Source of the DNA: Halegenticoccus soli
Lineage (GTDB): Archaea; Halobacteriota; Halobacteria; Halobacteriales; Haloferacaceae
Assembly: GCF_002844195.1 (NCBI RefSeq)
Contig: NZ_PEND01000005.1
Location: 434,001-498,000, forward strand
Reading direction: 5' to 3'
Length of the DNA: 64,000 nucleotides
Part shown: one piece after another, positions 51,140 to 59,871 of the stretch
Layout: the number at the start of each line of letters is the position of its first letter
Position numbering within the stretch: the stretch's first letter is position 1
Notes under the pieces: model-generated
What the model saw: only the letters and a program-made list of their open reading frames with translations
Told to the model about the DNA's origin: nothing
Databases searched by the model: none
Program-made: the position numbers and the translations under genes

Positions 51140-51360
51140 ACCCGCGGCTGACGTGACTCCGATCCGATCGGAGTTTCTCTTCCGGAACACGGCGCTTCTC
51201 GGACTGCTCTCTCCGGATCTTCGCCTCTAGCGCCTCCCCCGCGATGACCCGGGTCGACAGACGTGACAAGTGACGAGCGCCCCGCCGTCCTGCCGGTAGA
51301 AACGCGGTGCCGGCGTGTCGCGGCCTAAAATATATCAGGCCGTTCGGCGGACGGGCTTCC

Positions 51361-52491
51361 ATGGTGAATCGAGTGGCCGTCGTGGGTACCGGTCCGGGTC
51401 GCGGCACCGACATCAGCGGGCGAAGCCACGCGTGGGCGTACCGTCACGCCGACGCGTACGCGGCGCGCGAGGACTGCGAGATCGTCGCCTGCGCCGACGT
51501 GGTTCCCGAGTACGCGTCGCGGTTCGCCGCGGAGTTCGACGTCTCGGAAGAGCGCGTCTACGAGAACCACGGGGCGTTGCTTCAGGACGCCGACCCCGAC
51601 GTCGTCAGCGTGTGTACGCCGATCCCCACGCACGCCGACATCGTCGTCGACTGCGCCCGCGCGGACTCGGTCAACGCCGTCCACTGCGAGAAGCCGATGG
51701 CGTCGACGTGGGGCGAGGCGCGGGGGATGGCCCACGTCTGCGACCGCCACGGCGTTCAGCTGACGTTCGGCCACCAGCGTCGGTTCGGAGAGCCGTTCCG
51801 CGAGGCGAAGCGCCTCCTCGACGACGGGGAGATCGGCGAGCTGAAGCGCATCGAGATCTCGTGGGGCAACTTCTTCGACAACGGGACCCACGCGCTCGAC
51901 CTCGCGGCGATGTTCAACGACGAACACCGCGGCGCCTGGGTTCTCGGACAGGTCGACTACACGAAAGAGCACGTCCGGTACGGGGTCCACACCGCCGATC
52001 ACGCCTTCGTGTCCTGGCAGTACGAGAACGGCGTGCACGGGATCGCCGCGACCGGGGACGACGTCGAACTCGCCGGCGGTCCGTACGACTTCTACGACTG
52101 CTGGCACCGCCTCGTCGGCGCCGACGGGGTGGTCGAGATCGGCCGCCGAGACGGGCCGGCGCTGCGCTCGCGTCGTGACGGGGAGGGGTGGCGAACCCAC
52201 GACGTCGCGGACGAGTTCGAAGGTCGAGTCGACCTCGCCATCGACGAGGTCGTCGAAGCGCACAACGAGGGGCGCGAGTCGGAACTCCGAGCCGAGCGCG
52301 CGCTCGCCACGACGGAGATCCTGTTCGCCGGCCACGAGTCCTCGCGCCGTCGCGGTCGCGTCGAACTCCCCCTCACGGGCGTGTACGACCACCCGCTCGA
52401 ATCGATGGTCGAATCCGGCGACCTTCGGCCGTCGATCGGGGACGATCGACCGCCCCACCCCGCCGAGGAAGAGCAGCAGGTCGAAGACTGA
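51361..52491 (+). CDS. Gfo/Idh/MocA-family NAD(P)-dependent oxidoreductase
   Basis: 376 residues from the ATG at 51361. The N-terminal Rossmann part starts VNRVAVVGTGPGRGTDISGR, slightly altered from the usual GxGxxG. The family motif is HCEKPMASTW, with the conserved EKP lysine. The C-terminal dimerisation domain contains GNFFDNGTHALDLAAMF, with the active-site His. These enzymes oxidise or reduce sugars, inositols or their derivatives, and the substrate is unknown. It follows the phoD-like gene by 220 bp on the same strand and may be an independent unit. Confidence 0.88.
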   Translation: MVNRVAVVGTGPGRGTDISGRSHAWAYRHADAYAAREDCEIVACADVVPEYASRFAAEFDVSEERVYENHGALLQDADPDVVSVCTPIPTHADIVVDCARADSVNAVHCEKPMASTWGEARGMAHVCDRHGVQLTFGHQRRFGEPFREAKRLLDDGEIGELKRIEISWGNFFDNGTHALDLAAMFNDEHRGAWVLGQVDYTKEHVRYGVHTADHAFVSWQYENGVHGIAATGDDVELAGGPYDFYDCWHRLVGADGVVEIGRRDGPALRSRRDGEGWRTHDVADEFEGRVDLAIDEVVEAHNEGRESELRAERALATTEILFAGHESSRRRGRVELPLTGVYDHPLESMVESGDLRPSIGDDRPPHPAEEEQQVED

Positions 52492-53205
52492 GAGGAGAAC
52501 GGTCCAAACGTAGCCATTCCCATCCCACTAGACCCCGATCTTTCGTTGTGAGGTTCAAAGTGACGGCTGTGCTCCTGTTGAGGCAACCAACAGGTCGTAC
52601 GCTGTGGTAGGCGCAAAGAGACTCAGAACCCGATCAAAACGAAGCGCGGAGCGCTCAGTCACGCCGACAAGTCGAGCACCGAACTGAAGCACTCCGTAGG
52701 GGACGTACTTGTCGACCGGCGTCGAAACAAGCGAAGCGGAGACGAGCGATAATCGACCAGGGGATCGTTCTCGGTGTGTGCGATCTTCGGCGCCTACTTT
52801 AACGACGACGCACCGGAGGAGATACAGGACTTCGTCTACTCGGTGGCGGCGTCGGACGGATTCAAACTCTATCGGCTCACTTTCGGCGATAAGATAGCGA
52901 CTGTGATCTGCAGCGGAAAACGAGGCTAGATTTCGATGACGCAACATTTGTTCATGCCTCCGACGTTCTCGATCGAGATGTCGTCGTCAGCATCGACGCG
53001 CACCTCGAACACGAAGGGGAGTTCGAGTACGAGCGCTCAACCCGAAAGACTACTGAACGCTCTCCTCGTTCGCAGTCCCGTGACCGGCGCTCCAGAGAAT
53101 CCGTGACCGGGTCGCACTCTCCCAGAAACGCGAACCGCCGTACTCCCACCGTCGAGCGAACCGGGCAGCAGAACTAACCGCGCTACCCCCGAACGACGAG
53201 ACGCC
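52492..53205. other. Gene-poor stretch with decayed coding fragments (about 710 bp)
   Basis: On the plus strand, CAIFGAYFNDDAPEEIQDFV continues as YSVAASDGFKLYRLTFGDKI (about 52771-52929). On the minus strand, LVSTPVDKYVPYGVLQFGAR continues as LVGVTERSALRFDRVLSLF (about 52600-52740). Both look like protein sequence but have no start, no full domain and no family I recognise. A 7-bp inverted repeat CCTGTTG/CAACAGG lies near 52575-52595. The region is most likely a graveyard of two unrelated genes. Confidence 0.4.
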
Positions 53206-53982
53206 ATGGACCGTCTCATCCAGACGCTCCCGAACCATTTAGACGAATCCGACGTGGGCGACGGAAAAGTGGGCGTCGTCGCCGGCAGCGTCGAGTTCAC
53301 GGGACAGCCGTCGATAACCGGGATGGCGGCCCTGCGGACCGGGTCGGACCACGTTCGGGCGCTCGCGCCGGCGGAGATACACCCGATTGTCGCGGGGCAC
53401 TCGCCGAACCTGCTCGTCGGACGCTACCCCGGCGAGGGGTTCTCCGACGAAGCGGTCGACAGAGCGGTCGAACTCGGTCGGTGGGCCGACGCGCTCGTCG
53501 TGGGTCCCGGTCTCACCCGATCGGACGGACGGGCGGTTCGCGAGACGCTCGCGGCGGTCGACCCGCCGGTCGTCGTCGACGCGGTCGCCATCGAACCGGC
53601 GCTGGACGGGGATTTCTCGAACGCGGTCTTCACGCCGGACGATTCGGAGGAGAGGACCATCGTCGAGGAGTACGGGTCGCTGGAGGCATTCTCCGAGTCG
53701 ACGGACGCGGTCGTCGTGGTGACCGGCGACGTCGACACGATCGTCGTCGAAGGCGAGCGGACGACAAACGAGACCGGCACGGCGGCGCTGACGGTCGCCG
53801 GAACGGGAGACACGCTGGCGGGCGTCGTCGCCTCCCTGCTCGGCCAGGGTCTGAACCGCGCCGAGGCGGCCGAACTCGGCGCGTGGATCGTCGGGAAGGC
53901 CGGCGAACTCGCGACGGCCGACCGCGGCGCCGGTCTCGTGGCCACCGACGTCATCGATCGAATTCCCGACACCATTCGCTGA
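53206..53982 (+). CDS. nnrD: ADP/ATP-dependent NAD(P)H-hydrate dehydratase (YjeF C-terminal/NnrD type)
   Basis: A 258-residue protein with the ribokinase-like NnrD fold: KVGVVAGSVEFTGQPSITGM at the N-terminus, ADALVVGPGLTRSDGRAVRE in the middle and LTVAGTGDTLAGVVASLLGQ, with the catalytic Asp, near the C-terminus. The enzyme repairs hydrated NAD(P)H using ATP or ADP. The usual TPH segment at the nucleotide site is VFTPDDSEERT here. There is no fused epimerase (NnrE) domain, and the gene is not part of a visible operon. The segment upstream is gene-poor. Confidence 0.85.
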   Translation: MDRLIQTLPNHLDESDVGDGKVGVVAGSVEFTGQPSITGMAALRTGSDHVRALAPAEIHPIVAGHSPNLLVGRYPGEGFSDEAVDRAVELGRWADALVVGPGLTRSDGRAVRETLAAVDPPVVVDAVAIEPALDGDFSNAVFTPDDSEERTIVEEYGSLEAFSESTDAVVVVTGDVDTIVVEGERTTNETGTAALTVAGTGDTLAGVVASLLGQGLNRAEAAELGAWIVGKAGELATADRGAGLVATDVIDRIPDTIR

Positions 53983-54136
53983 CATCGGGCGTTCGAGCGT
54001 ACTGCCAGTCGGACAGGACGTGCGTCCGACCCCGTCCGACCCGTTCGGACGGTCAGATTCGACGGGAGTGAACCGTTCTCCGGCCGTGAGAGAACGTCAT
54101 GATTCGCCCGCTGAATTTGTACGCTGCGGTTAATTA

Positions 54137-54148
54137 TCTATAAATATA
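54137..54148 (+). promoter_or_regulatory. TATA box of the second UspA gene
   Basis: TCTATAAATATA at 54137-54148 lies about 25 bp before the ATG at 54169, the spacing expected for a leaderless haloarchaeal transcript. Confidence 0.6.
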
Positions 54149-54168
54149 GAGGAGTCGAAGTATATATC

Positions 54169-54618
54169 ATGTACCAGAAGATCCTTCTCCCGACCGACGG
54201 GAGCGAACACACCGAGAAGGCACTCGAACACGCGCTCGACATCGCCGCGGAGTACGGCGCGGAGCTCCACGCGCTGTACGTGGTCAACACGTCCGCTCTC
54301 CCGTCACCGGACGTCGACTTTCGCGACGAGTTCGTCACTACGGGCGAGAGTATCGGGCGGAAGGCCGTCGACGCAGTCGCGAGCAGGGCCGAGAAAGAGG
54401 GAATCGAAACCGTCACCGAGCTCGCCCAGGGCGCGCCGTCCAAGGAAATCCTCGAGTACGTGAGGGACAACGACATCGACCTCATCGTCATGGGGACGCA
54501 CGGGCGCGCGGGGCTCCGGCACGTGCTCCTCGGAAGCGTCGCGGAGCGGGTGGTTCGGCACACGGAGGTCCCGGTGATGCTGGTCCGGATGCAGCAAGGG
54601 GGTGCGGAACGCAGCTAA
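54169..54618 (+). CDS. UspA-family universal stress protein (copy 2)
   Basis: A 149-residue protein with a canonical start (MYQKILLPTDGSEHTEKALE) and the nucleotide-binding signature G-x2-G-x9-G-S (MGTHGRAGLRHVLLGSVAER). It is an ATP-binding Usp. In haloarchaea Usp genes often sit beside sodium:solute symporter genes, and here the symporter operon starts 500 bp downstream on the same strand. A regulatory link is plausible but not shown. Confidence 0.93.
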   Translation: MYQKILLPTDGSEHTEKALEHALDIAAEYGAELHALYVVNTSALPSPDVDFRDEFVTTGESIGRKAVDAVASRAEKEGIETVTELAQGAPSKEILEYVRDNDIDLIVMGTHGRAGLRHVLLGSVAERVVRHTEVPVMLVRMQQGGAERS

Positions 54619-55032
54619 CGGATCCTTCGGATCCCTCCCTTCTCGGCCTTCGTTTTCGCCGTCGCCCGCCCCACCTGAGTCGTCTGCGCGTCAGCGCGGG
54701 GTCGGACTCAAGAGCACGGAGGGCGAACGGACGCTTCTCGCCGGCCGTCGGAGACGCGACGGAGAGAGCCGGAGTTCGCCGGCGAGCCCCTGCCCCGAGC
54801 CGAGAGCGTCAGCCCGAGGTCGGAAGCGGCCGTTGCTAAGCGCCGATACCGAAGGCGGCGCGAGGAAAAACGCGAGGTCGATTAATTTCCGCTCAGTTTC
54901 GGTTTCGCTAGTGCTTCGGAAGAAATCACTTCTAACTATATATAATGAATATTAATAAAGATATGTGTCCGTTCGTATCGCTCAGGAATACTGTACAAAA
55001 AATTTATTGATATCGGTCGCATGGCCCGGATT
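54619..55032. other. Gap upstream of the symporter operon
   Basis: About 410 bp. The first 280 bp are GC-rich with no convincing gene. From 54890 the DNA becomes AT-rich (TATATATAATGAATATTAAT near 54937-54956 and AAATTTATTG near 55000), giving promoter candidates for the symporter operon. Confidence 0.45.
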
Positions 55033-55122
55033 ATGGTAGAGGGTAACACAACACACAATGGTCGGACTGAGCCGCCCGTGATCGAGTCGACGCCGACAGC
55101 GACGTCCGGAGGAGGGCGGTGA
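55033..55122 (+). CDS. Possible leader peptide of the symporter operon (29 residues)
   Basis: A 29-codon frame (MVEGNTTHNGRTEPPVIEST, ending in SGGGR) ends at a TGA two bases before the ATG of the DUF4212 gene. A TATA-like AAATTTATTG lies about 30 bp upstream of its ATG. It has no family and may only be leader sequence. Confidence 0.25.
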   Translation: MVEGNTTHNGRTEPPVIESTPTATSGGGR

Positions 55123-55124
55123 GA

Positions 55125-55436
55125 ATGGGCGAAGCGGAATCGGCGACCGAAACGAGAACGGAGCCGGAAACGGACGCCGCCCCCGCTCAACCGGACGTGA
55201 AGGAGTACTGGCGACGGAACCTGAGACTCATCGCCGGACTGTTCGTCGTCTGGTTCGCCGTCTCGTTCCTGGCCGCGATCATCTTGGCCGAGCCGCTCAC
55301 CGCCGTCACCATCGGCGAGTTGCCGCTCGCGTTCTGGTTTGCACAGCAGGGGGCGATCATCGTGTTCGTCCTCCTGATTTTCGTCTACGCGTGGCGAATG
55401 AACAAGCTCGACCGCGAGTTCGGGGTGGAGGATTAG
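55125..55436 (+). CDS. Sodium:solute symporter small subunit (DUF4212)
   Basis: 103 residues from the ATG at 55125. After an acidic N-terminus come YWRRNLRLIAGLFVVWFAVS and a second membrane helix (FWFAQQGAIIVFVLLIFVYA) ending in WRMNKLDREFGV. This is the standard DUF4212 small-subunit layout: two helices and a basic end. The large subunit starts on the base after its stop. The two together form a Na+-coupled carboxylate/acetate-type transporter of the VC_2705 group. Confidence 0.92.
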   Translation: MGEAESATETRTEPETDAAPAQPDVKEYWRRNLRLIAGLFVVWFAVSFLAAIILAEPLTAVTIGELPLAFWFAQQGAIIVFVLLIFVYAWRMNKLDREFGVED

Positions 55437-57233
55437 ATGCTGTCCACGTCGTCCGTTGCGCCGATTTTCGCCCAGCTGGGGTTGGGTGTGAATACGTGGA
55501 GCTTGATTCTCATCGTGGGGACGTTGCTGATCTACTTCACCATCGCCATCGTGATGCACGTCGCAGACCCGGACGATTTCTACGTCGCGGGACGAACGAT
55601 CCCGGCGACGGTTAACGGCGCCGCGGTGGCGGCCGACTGGATGTCCGCCGCCTCGTTCATCTCGCTCGCGGGACTGATTTCGATCCTGGGATTCGACGGC
55701 GCGATATACCTTCTCGGCTGGACCGGCGGGTACGTCGTCCTCGCCCTGTTGATCGCGCCGTACCTCCGGAAGTACGGCCAGTACACGATTCCCGACTTCA
55801 TCGGCGATCGGTACTACTCGAACACGGCGCGCGGTGTCGCCGCCCTCGCAACGCTTTTCGTCTCTCTCACCTACATCGCCGGGCAGATGCGCGGCGTCGG
55901 GATCGTCCTCAGTCGATTCCTCGGGGTCAACATTACGCTCGGCATCATCGTCGCACTCGGCCTCGTCGCTCTCATCGGCGTGATCGGCGGGATGAAGGCG
56001 ATCACCTGGACCCAGGCGGTCCAGTACACGGTCCTGATCACGGCCTTCCTGATCGTGACGGTCGCGATTTCGCTGAACCTCACGGGGAACCCCTTCCCCC
56101 AGGCGGCGCTCGTCACGAGCGACATCGCGACGCGGCTCAGCCAGCTCCAGGCGGACATCCAGATGGGTCGGTACATCGTGCCGTTCCGCGAGTACACCCA
56201 GTGGCAGGTCTTTGCGATCGCGCTGACGCTCATGATCGGCACGGCCGGACTCCCGCACGTGATCATGCGCTTTTACACGGTGCCGAGCGCGTCCGACGCG
56301 CGCCTCTCGGCGGGGTACGCGTTGTTCTTCATCGCGCTTCTCTATCTGAGCGCGCCCGTGCTCGCCATCTTCGCGAAATTCAACCTGATCCAGACGCTCA
56401 ACGGCACGCCGGTCTCTCAAGCGAGGAGCATTCCCTGGGTGCAGCGGTGGTCCGAAACCGGGTTGCTCACCATCCAGGACAAGAACGGCGACGGCGTCAT
56501 TCAGATGACTCAGGGCCTCACCTCCCAGGCCAGCGAAGTCGTTTTGGATCCGGACATCATCGTGCTTTCGACGCCGGAGGTCGCCGGGCTCGCACCTATC
56601 GTCATCGGCCTGGTCGCCGCAGGTGGGCTGGCCGCGGCTCTCTCGACCGCCGACGGACTGCTCATTGCGATGTCGAGCGCGGTTTCGCACGACATCTACT
56701 ACAAGATTTTCCGCCAGGACGCCACCGAGCGCGAGCGGCTCATCGTCGCTCGGATCGTCATCCTGATCGCAGCCGTCGTCGCGGCGTACCTCGGGATCAA
56801 CCCGCCGGGATTCGTCGCGGAAGTCGTCGCGATCGCCTTCGGCATCGCCGCGGCGAGTCTCTTTCCGCCGATCCTGTTGGGCGTCTTCGATCAGCGGATG
56901 AACAAGGAAGGCGCCATCGCGGGCCTGCTCGTTGGCCTGAGCTTCACGCTGATCATGGTAATCCTGATGACCGCGGACGCGGTGCTCGGATTCCAAGAAC
57001 CGATCGTCACCACTTTCCTCGGTCTCGAAAAGCAGAGCGTCGGGCTCATCGGCGCGGTGCTCAACTTCGCCGTCGCGCTGACCGTCTCGCGGGTGACTCC
57101 CGCGCCGCCAGAGGAGATCGCCGAGATGGTGGAGGAGATTCGGCTCCCGCGCGGATCAGCCGACGTTGCCACTACCGCGGTCGACGGGGGTTTCGAAACC
57201 GACGGCGGTGAGAGGCGGAGGGAGACGAACTGA
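55437..57233 (+). CDS. Sodium:solute symporter large subunit (SSS, VC_2705 type)
   Basis: A 598-residue protein with about 13-14 transmembrane segments. Conserved SSS features include DDFYVAGRTIPATVNGAAVA, DWMSAASFISLAGLISILGF, GLAAALSTADGLLIAMSSAV (the Na+-site helix) and IAFGIAAASLFPPILLGVFD. The VC_2705 group has an extended C-terminal tail, which is present here (RVTPAPPEEIAEMVEEIRLP). It probably imports a short carboxylate such as acetate with Na+. It is co-transcribed with the small subunit, and a small membrane protein follows after 26 bp. Confidence 0.93.
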   Translation: MLSTSSVAPIFAQLGLGVNTWSLILIVGTLLIYFTIAIVMHVADPDDFYVAGRTIPATVNGAAVAADWMSAASFISLAGLISILGFDGAIYLLGWTGGYVVLALLIAPYLRKYGQYTIPDFIGDRYYSNTARGVAALATLFVSLTYIAGQMRGVGIVLSRFLGVNITLGIIVALGLVALIGVIGGMKAITWTQAVQYTVLITAFLIVTVAISLNLTGNPFPQAALVTSDIATRLSQLQADIQMGRYIVPFREYTQWQVFAIALTLMIGTAGLPHVIMRFYTVPSASDARLSAGYALFFIALLYLSAPVLAIFAKFNLIQTLNGTPVSQARSIPWVQRWSETGLLTIQDKNGDGVIQMTQGLTSQASEVVLDPDIIVLSTPEVAGLAPIVIGLVAAGGLAAALSTADGLLIAMSSAVSHDIYYKIFRQDATERERLIVARIVILIAAVVAAYLGINPPGFVAEVVAIAFGIAAASLFPPILLGVFDQRMNKEGAIAGLLVGLSFTLIMVILMTADAVLGFQEPIVTTFLGLEKQSVGLIGAVLNFAVALTVSRVTPAPPEEIAEMVEEIRLPRGSADVATTAVDGGFETDGGERRRETN

Positions 57234-57259
57234 CGGCTGTCGCCTTCCCAGCGTCATCT

Positions 57260-57673
57260 ATGTACCGACCGCCTCTACCGGAACTCGCGTTGCTCTCGAT
57301 TCGGAGAACGCTGGGCGTCTCGCTCGTCCTCTACGCCTTCTACCTCGGCTTACACTACCTGAGCGGCTATCCCTTTCTTACGCCTACCGACGTAGTCACC
57401 GTACTCGCGCTCGTGTTCGCCGGCACGTGGCTCGGAATCGGATTTAGCCTGGTAGCGCCGCTCCCCGAAGAGCGGGGGTTGCCGCGAGTCGTTCGGACGA
57501 TCCTCTTGACAGTCCCCGCACTGGGTATCGGCGTCGCGTTGCAGATCTTTCTCAAAGGCGCTCGCTCCGACATGGCCTTGTACGCGATCTTCGCCCTGGC
57601 CGCGTGGCTCGGTTCGACATTCGTTCGGGAAGAAGGGTCGGATGAATCTCATGGGGGAACCCTGAGAGTGTGA
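57260..57673 (+). CDS. Small four-helix membrane protein of unknown function
   Basis: A 137-residue protein with four hydrophobic segments (LGVSLVLYAFYLGLHYLSGY, VVTVLALVFAGTWLGIGFSL, TILLTVPALGIGVALQIFL, MALYAIFALAAWLGSTFV). It lies 26 bp after the symporter large subunit and probably belongs to that operon, perhaps as an accessory. No family is recognised. The region after it (57674-57933) shows no gene. Confidence 0.65.
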   Translation: MYRPPLPELALLSIRRTLGVSLVLYAFYLGLHYLSGYPFLTPTDVVTVLALVFAGTWLGIGFSLVAPLPEERGLPRVVRTILLTVPALGIGVALQIFLKGARSDMALYAIFALAAWLGSTFVREEGSDESHGGTLRV

Positions 57674-57933
57674 GAGCCGCGTCTGTCAAGCGCAGCGGGT
57701 CCACTCCAGCAGTAGGCTGAAGGACTATCTTCAGACACTCTTCTCACAACTTTCCGGAGTTCCGTAGTAGAGGAGAGGGGGAGCCAGAAAGGGTGCCTAA
57801 GCGGCCAAGTGCTATCCCCCTCTATCTGCTCGGGTAGAGGTTTGAGATCGGCATCCACCCCGTCAAGGACGAGGCTTTGGCCTTGAGAATCACGTAGTGG
57901 CCGAAGGCACAGAAGCGTACTTTCGAAATCTGA

Positions 57934-58893
57934 TCAACGAGAGATGCGCTCGCCGGCACCAGTTCGACCGTGAGTACAGACCGCGAGCGCACCAAGGAGA
58001 CCGGCCTTTGAGCCGAGTTCGCTGAGTTGAATTGGTGGAACGGGGACGAGTGCCTTTTCTCGTACGTGATCTTCGAGGGGATCGAGTATCTCTGACGGAT
58101 TATTAATTGGAACGCTTCCGCCAAAGGTGACAGTACCGGGGTTTAGAACGTTAAGTAACGAGCTGAGAGCAACTGCATTGTATCGGCCAATTTCGTCGAG
58201 ATAATCCTGCGCAACCGCGTCCCCGGTACGAGCTACCTCGAAGAGATCATTCGCCGTAAATCGAGTGAGTTGGTCCAATCCTGTCTCGCGTTTCTCATCT
58301 TTGAGCTTTTGAATGACAAATTGCTCGATTCCTTCTCCGGAACAGTATGCTTCCCACGCGCCGGGGACTCCGGACGCGGACAGAGAAGCGTCTTCGGAAA
58401 CCGTGATCATGCCAACTTCACCAGCAAATCCGTCTTCACCACGAAGGAGTTGGGCACGGTCGACGATTCCTGCGCCGATTCCGGACCCGATGTTGACGTG
58501 AAGGAGAGACGTGTACTCGCGTCCTGCTCCGAAATAGTACTCCGCCAGCGCTGCGGCGTTGACGTCGTTCTCGAGGTAGACGTCGATAGCAAATCGGTCT
58601 ACTAGCTCGTCTCGAACGTCGAGATTCGTTAAATCTCGGACACCCATTCTCGTGTCGAAGCGAGCGATGATACCTCTCTTTTGATCGACTAACCCCGTAG
58701 TCGCGATACAAATACTTTCGATCGAACCGTCAGCTTGATCGATTAATTCAGCCGTGCTAGCGAGGAGTCGATCAACTACTCCTTCACACGGCGTTTTCCG
58801 GGTATAGATCGGCGTCGCGAACTCACCGCCGGACGTAGCGAGAGCGTACCTGAAATTCGTACTTCCAATATCGAAGACCGCATGCTGAGTCAT
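57934..58893 (-). CDS. ROK-family sugar kinase/regulator without the zinc motif
   Basis: 319 residues from the ATG at 58893, chosen because a TATA element (GAATTTATTAAC, about 58917-58930) puts transcription near it. A GTG at 58908 is the alternative. The ATP site is HAVFDIGSTNFRYALA, the catalytic loop is YLENDVNAAALAEYYFGAG and the phosphate-binding part is NIGSGIGAGIVDRAQ. The usual zinc cluster (a His plus CxCGxxGC) is replaced by EVGMITVSEDASLSASGVPG, so no structural zinc is expected. There is no DNA-binding domain, hence a kinase rather than a NagC-like repressor. The nearest sugar genes (galK and the PQQ dehydrogenase) are 35 kb away. Confidence 0.85.
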   Translation of the reverse strand: MTQHAVFDIGSTNFRYALATSGGEFATPIYTRKTPCEGVVDRLLASTAELIDQADGSIESICIATTGLVDQKRGIIARFDTRMGVRDLTNLDVRDELVDRFAIDVYLENDVNAAALAEYYFGAGREYTSLLHVNIGSGIGAGIVDRAQLLRGEDGFAGEVGMITVSEDASLSASGVPGAWEAYCSGEGIEQFVIQKLKDEKRETGLDQLTRFTANDLFEVARTGDAVAQDYLDEIGRYNAVALSSLLNVLNPGTVTFGGSVPINNPSEILDPLEDHVREKALVPVPPIQLSELGSKAGLLGALAVCTHGRTGAGERISR

Positions 58894-59258
58894 TAAACGG
58901 GTTTTCACGACGGTTTGTTAATAAATTCATAGAAACTCGTATAGAAAAAGGTTGGGTTTGTGATGCTTACAGACTACGTTCCCGTTCTGAAGAAGCACCG
59001 CAGCGAACAGAGTGAACGAGGAACGCATTAGGAGGGGGGAATACAGCCGTACGCAATATCAATCTAAACGTGTCTCTTCGAGTTCGTTCACGGTTCCCGT
59101 GAAAGGGAAGAGGGAAATCACGCGTTAAGCATTGTCAAGTACGTTGTACCCGCTGCGTCAAGAGATGTGGACCAACTCGGCTCGCGTCAACCTGTTCTCA
59201 AATGAGTTTGTTCCGATAAGTGCGGGTTCCTGACCGTTTGGAGTCACGAGTGCCAGAG
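58894..59258. other. Intergenic stretch between ROK and Lrp genes
   Basis: About 365 bp, AT-richer than average. It contains the ROK promoter near 58917-58930 and no recognisable gene or repeat. Confidence 0.45.
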
Positions 59259-59762
59259 TTACTCCGTGTTCGACTGCAGGTCGAGTTCGAGCAGGGTGTC
59301 GAAGTGGTACGCGTGTATCGGATTCTGCTCCTCTTTAATCGTCGCAATGACGAACTTCGAACTCGTCCGTTCGACACCGTCGATGGCCTCATACTCCTCG
59401 ATCAATCGCTGGACGAACGCGCCGTTCGGGAGGTGCGCAACGACGATGAAGTCGGTGTCGCCCATCGTGAAGTAGACGTCCGAAACGCCGTCTATCTCGC
59501 CGAGTCTCGATCCGACGCTCTCGTGGTACCCCTCGGCGAACTCGGCCAATACTTCAGTTATGACGGTGACGTCGAGACCGATTGCGGCGGCGTCAAGTTC
59601 GTACAGGTCGTTCTTGAGGACTCCCGCCTCCCGGAGTTTATTCAACCGGTAGTGGATAGTCGATTTCGGAATCCCAGTCTCGCTCTCGATGTGCTTCGGG
59701 CTCGGAGTACCGAGCCCGTACACCGCCTTGAGGATCGCGAGGTCGCGTGCGTCCACGGTCAC
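59259..59762 (-). CDS. Lrp/AsnC-family transcriptional regulator
   Basis: 167 residues from GTG 59762. An alternative GTG is two codons later. The HTH is DARDLAILKAVYGLGTPSPK followed by HIESETGIPKSTIHYRLNKL. The ligand domain follows (GVSDVYFTMGDTDFIVVAHL, IDGVERTSSKFVIATIKEEQ). Lrp proteins sense amino acids and regulate neighbours. It lies 109 bp downstream of the M20 amidohydrolase on the same strand and opposite a solute-binding protein, so nitrogenous-compound control of this locus is likely. Confidence 0.9.
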   Translation of the reverse strand: MTVDARDLAILKAVYGLGTPSPKHIESETGIPKSTIHYRLNKLREAGVLKNDLYELDAAAIGLDVTVITEVLAEFAEGYHESVGSRLGEIDGVSDVYFTMGDTDFIVVAHLPNGAFVQRLIEEYEAIDGVERTSSKFVIATIKEEQNPIHAYHFDTLLELDLQSNTE

Positions 59763-59871
59763 GACACCTCGTAACCCCGGGTGGCGTACGGCGCTACAGG
59801 TCCGTCTGGACAGGTCGACCTCGGAGCGCGCTCGCGTACCCCACGGCGGGGCGACGGCGAAACGGCGGCCA

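Noticed and set aside
49382-51190. A 602-residue open frame on the minus strand
   Set aside because: It is an antisense shadow of the fourth phoD-like gene, with low-complexity Arg/Val/Asp repeats and no family features.
54936-56996. A 686-residue open frame on the minus strand
   Set aside because: It is antisense to the sodium symporter genes. Its composition (His, Arg, Asp and Glu runs) is the usual mirror of GC-rich haloarchaeal coding DNA, and it has no domain.
57674-57933. A possible small gene or RNA downstream of the symporter operon
   Set aside because: Only short frames without family features and no tRNA-like or strong secondary structure were seen.
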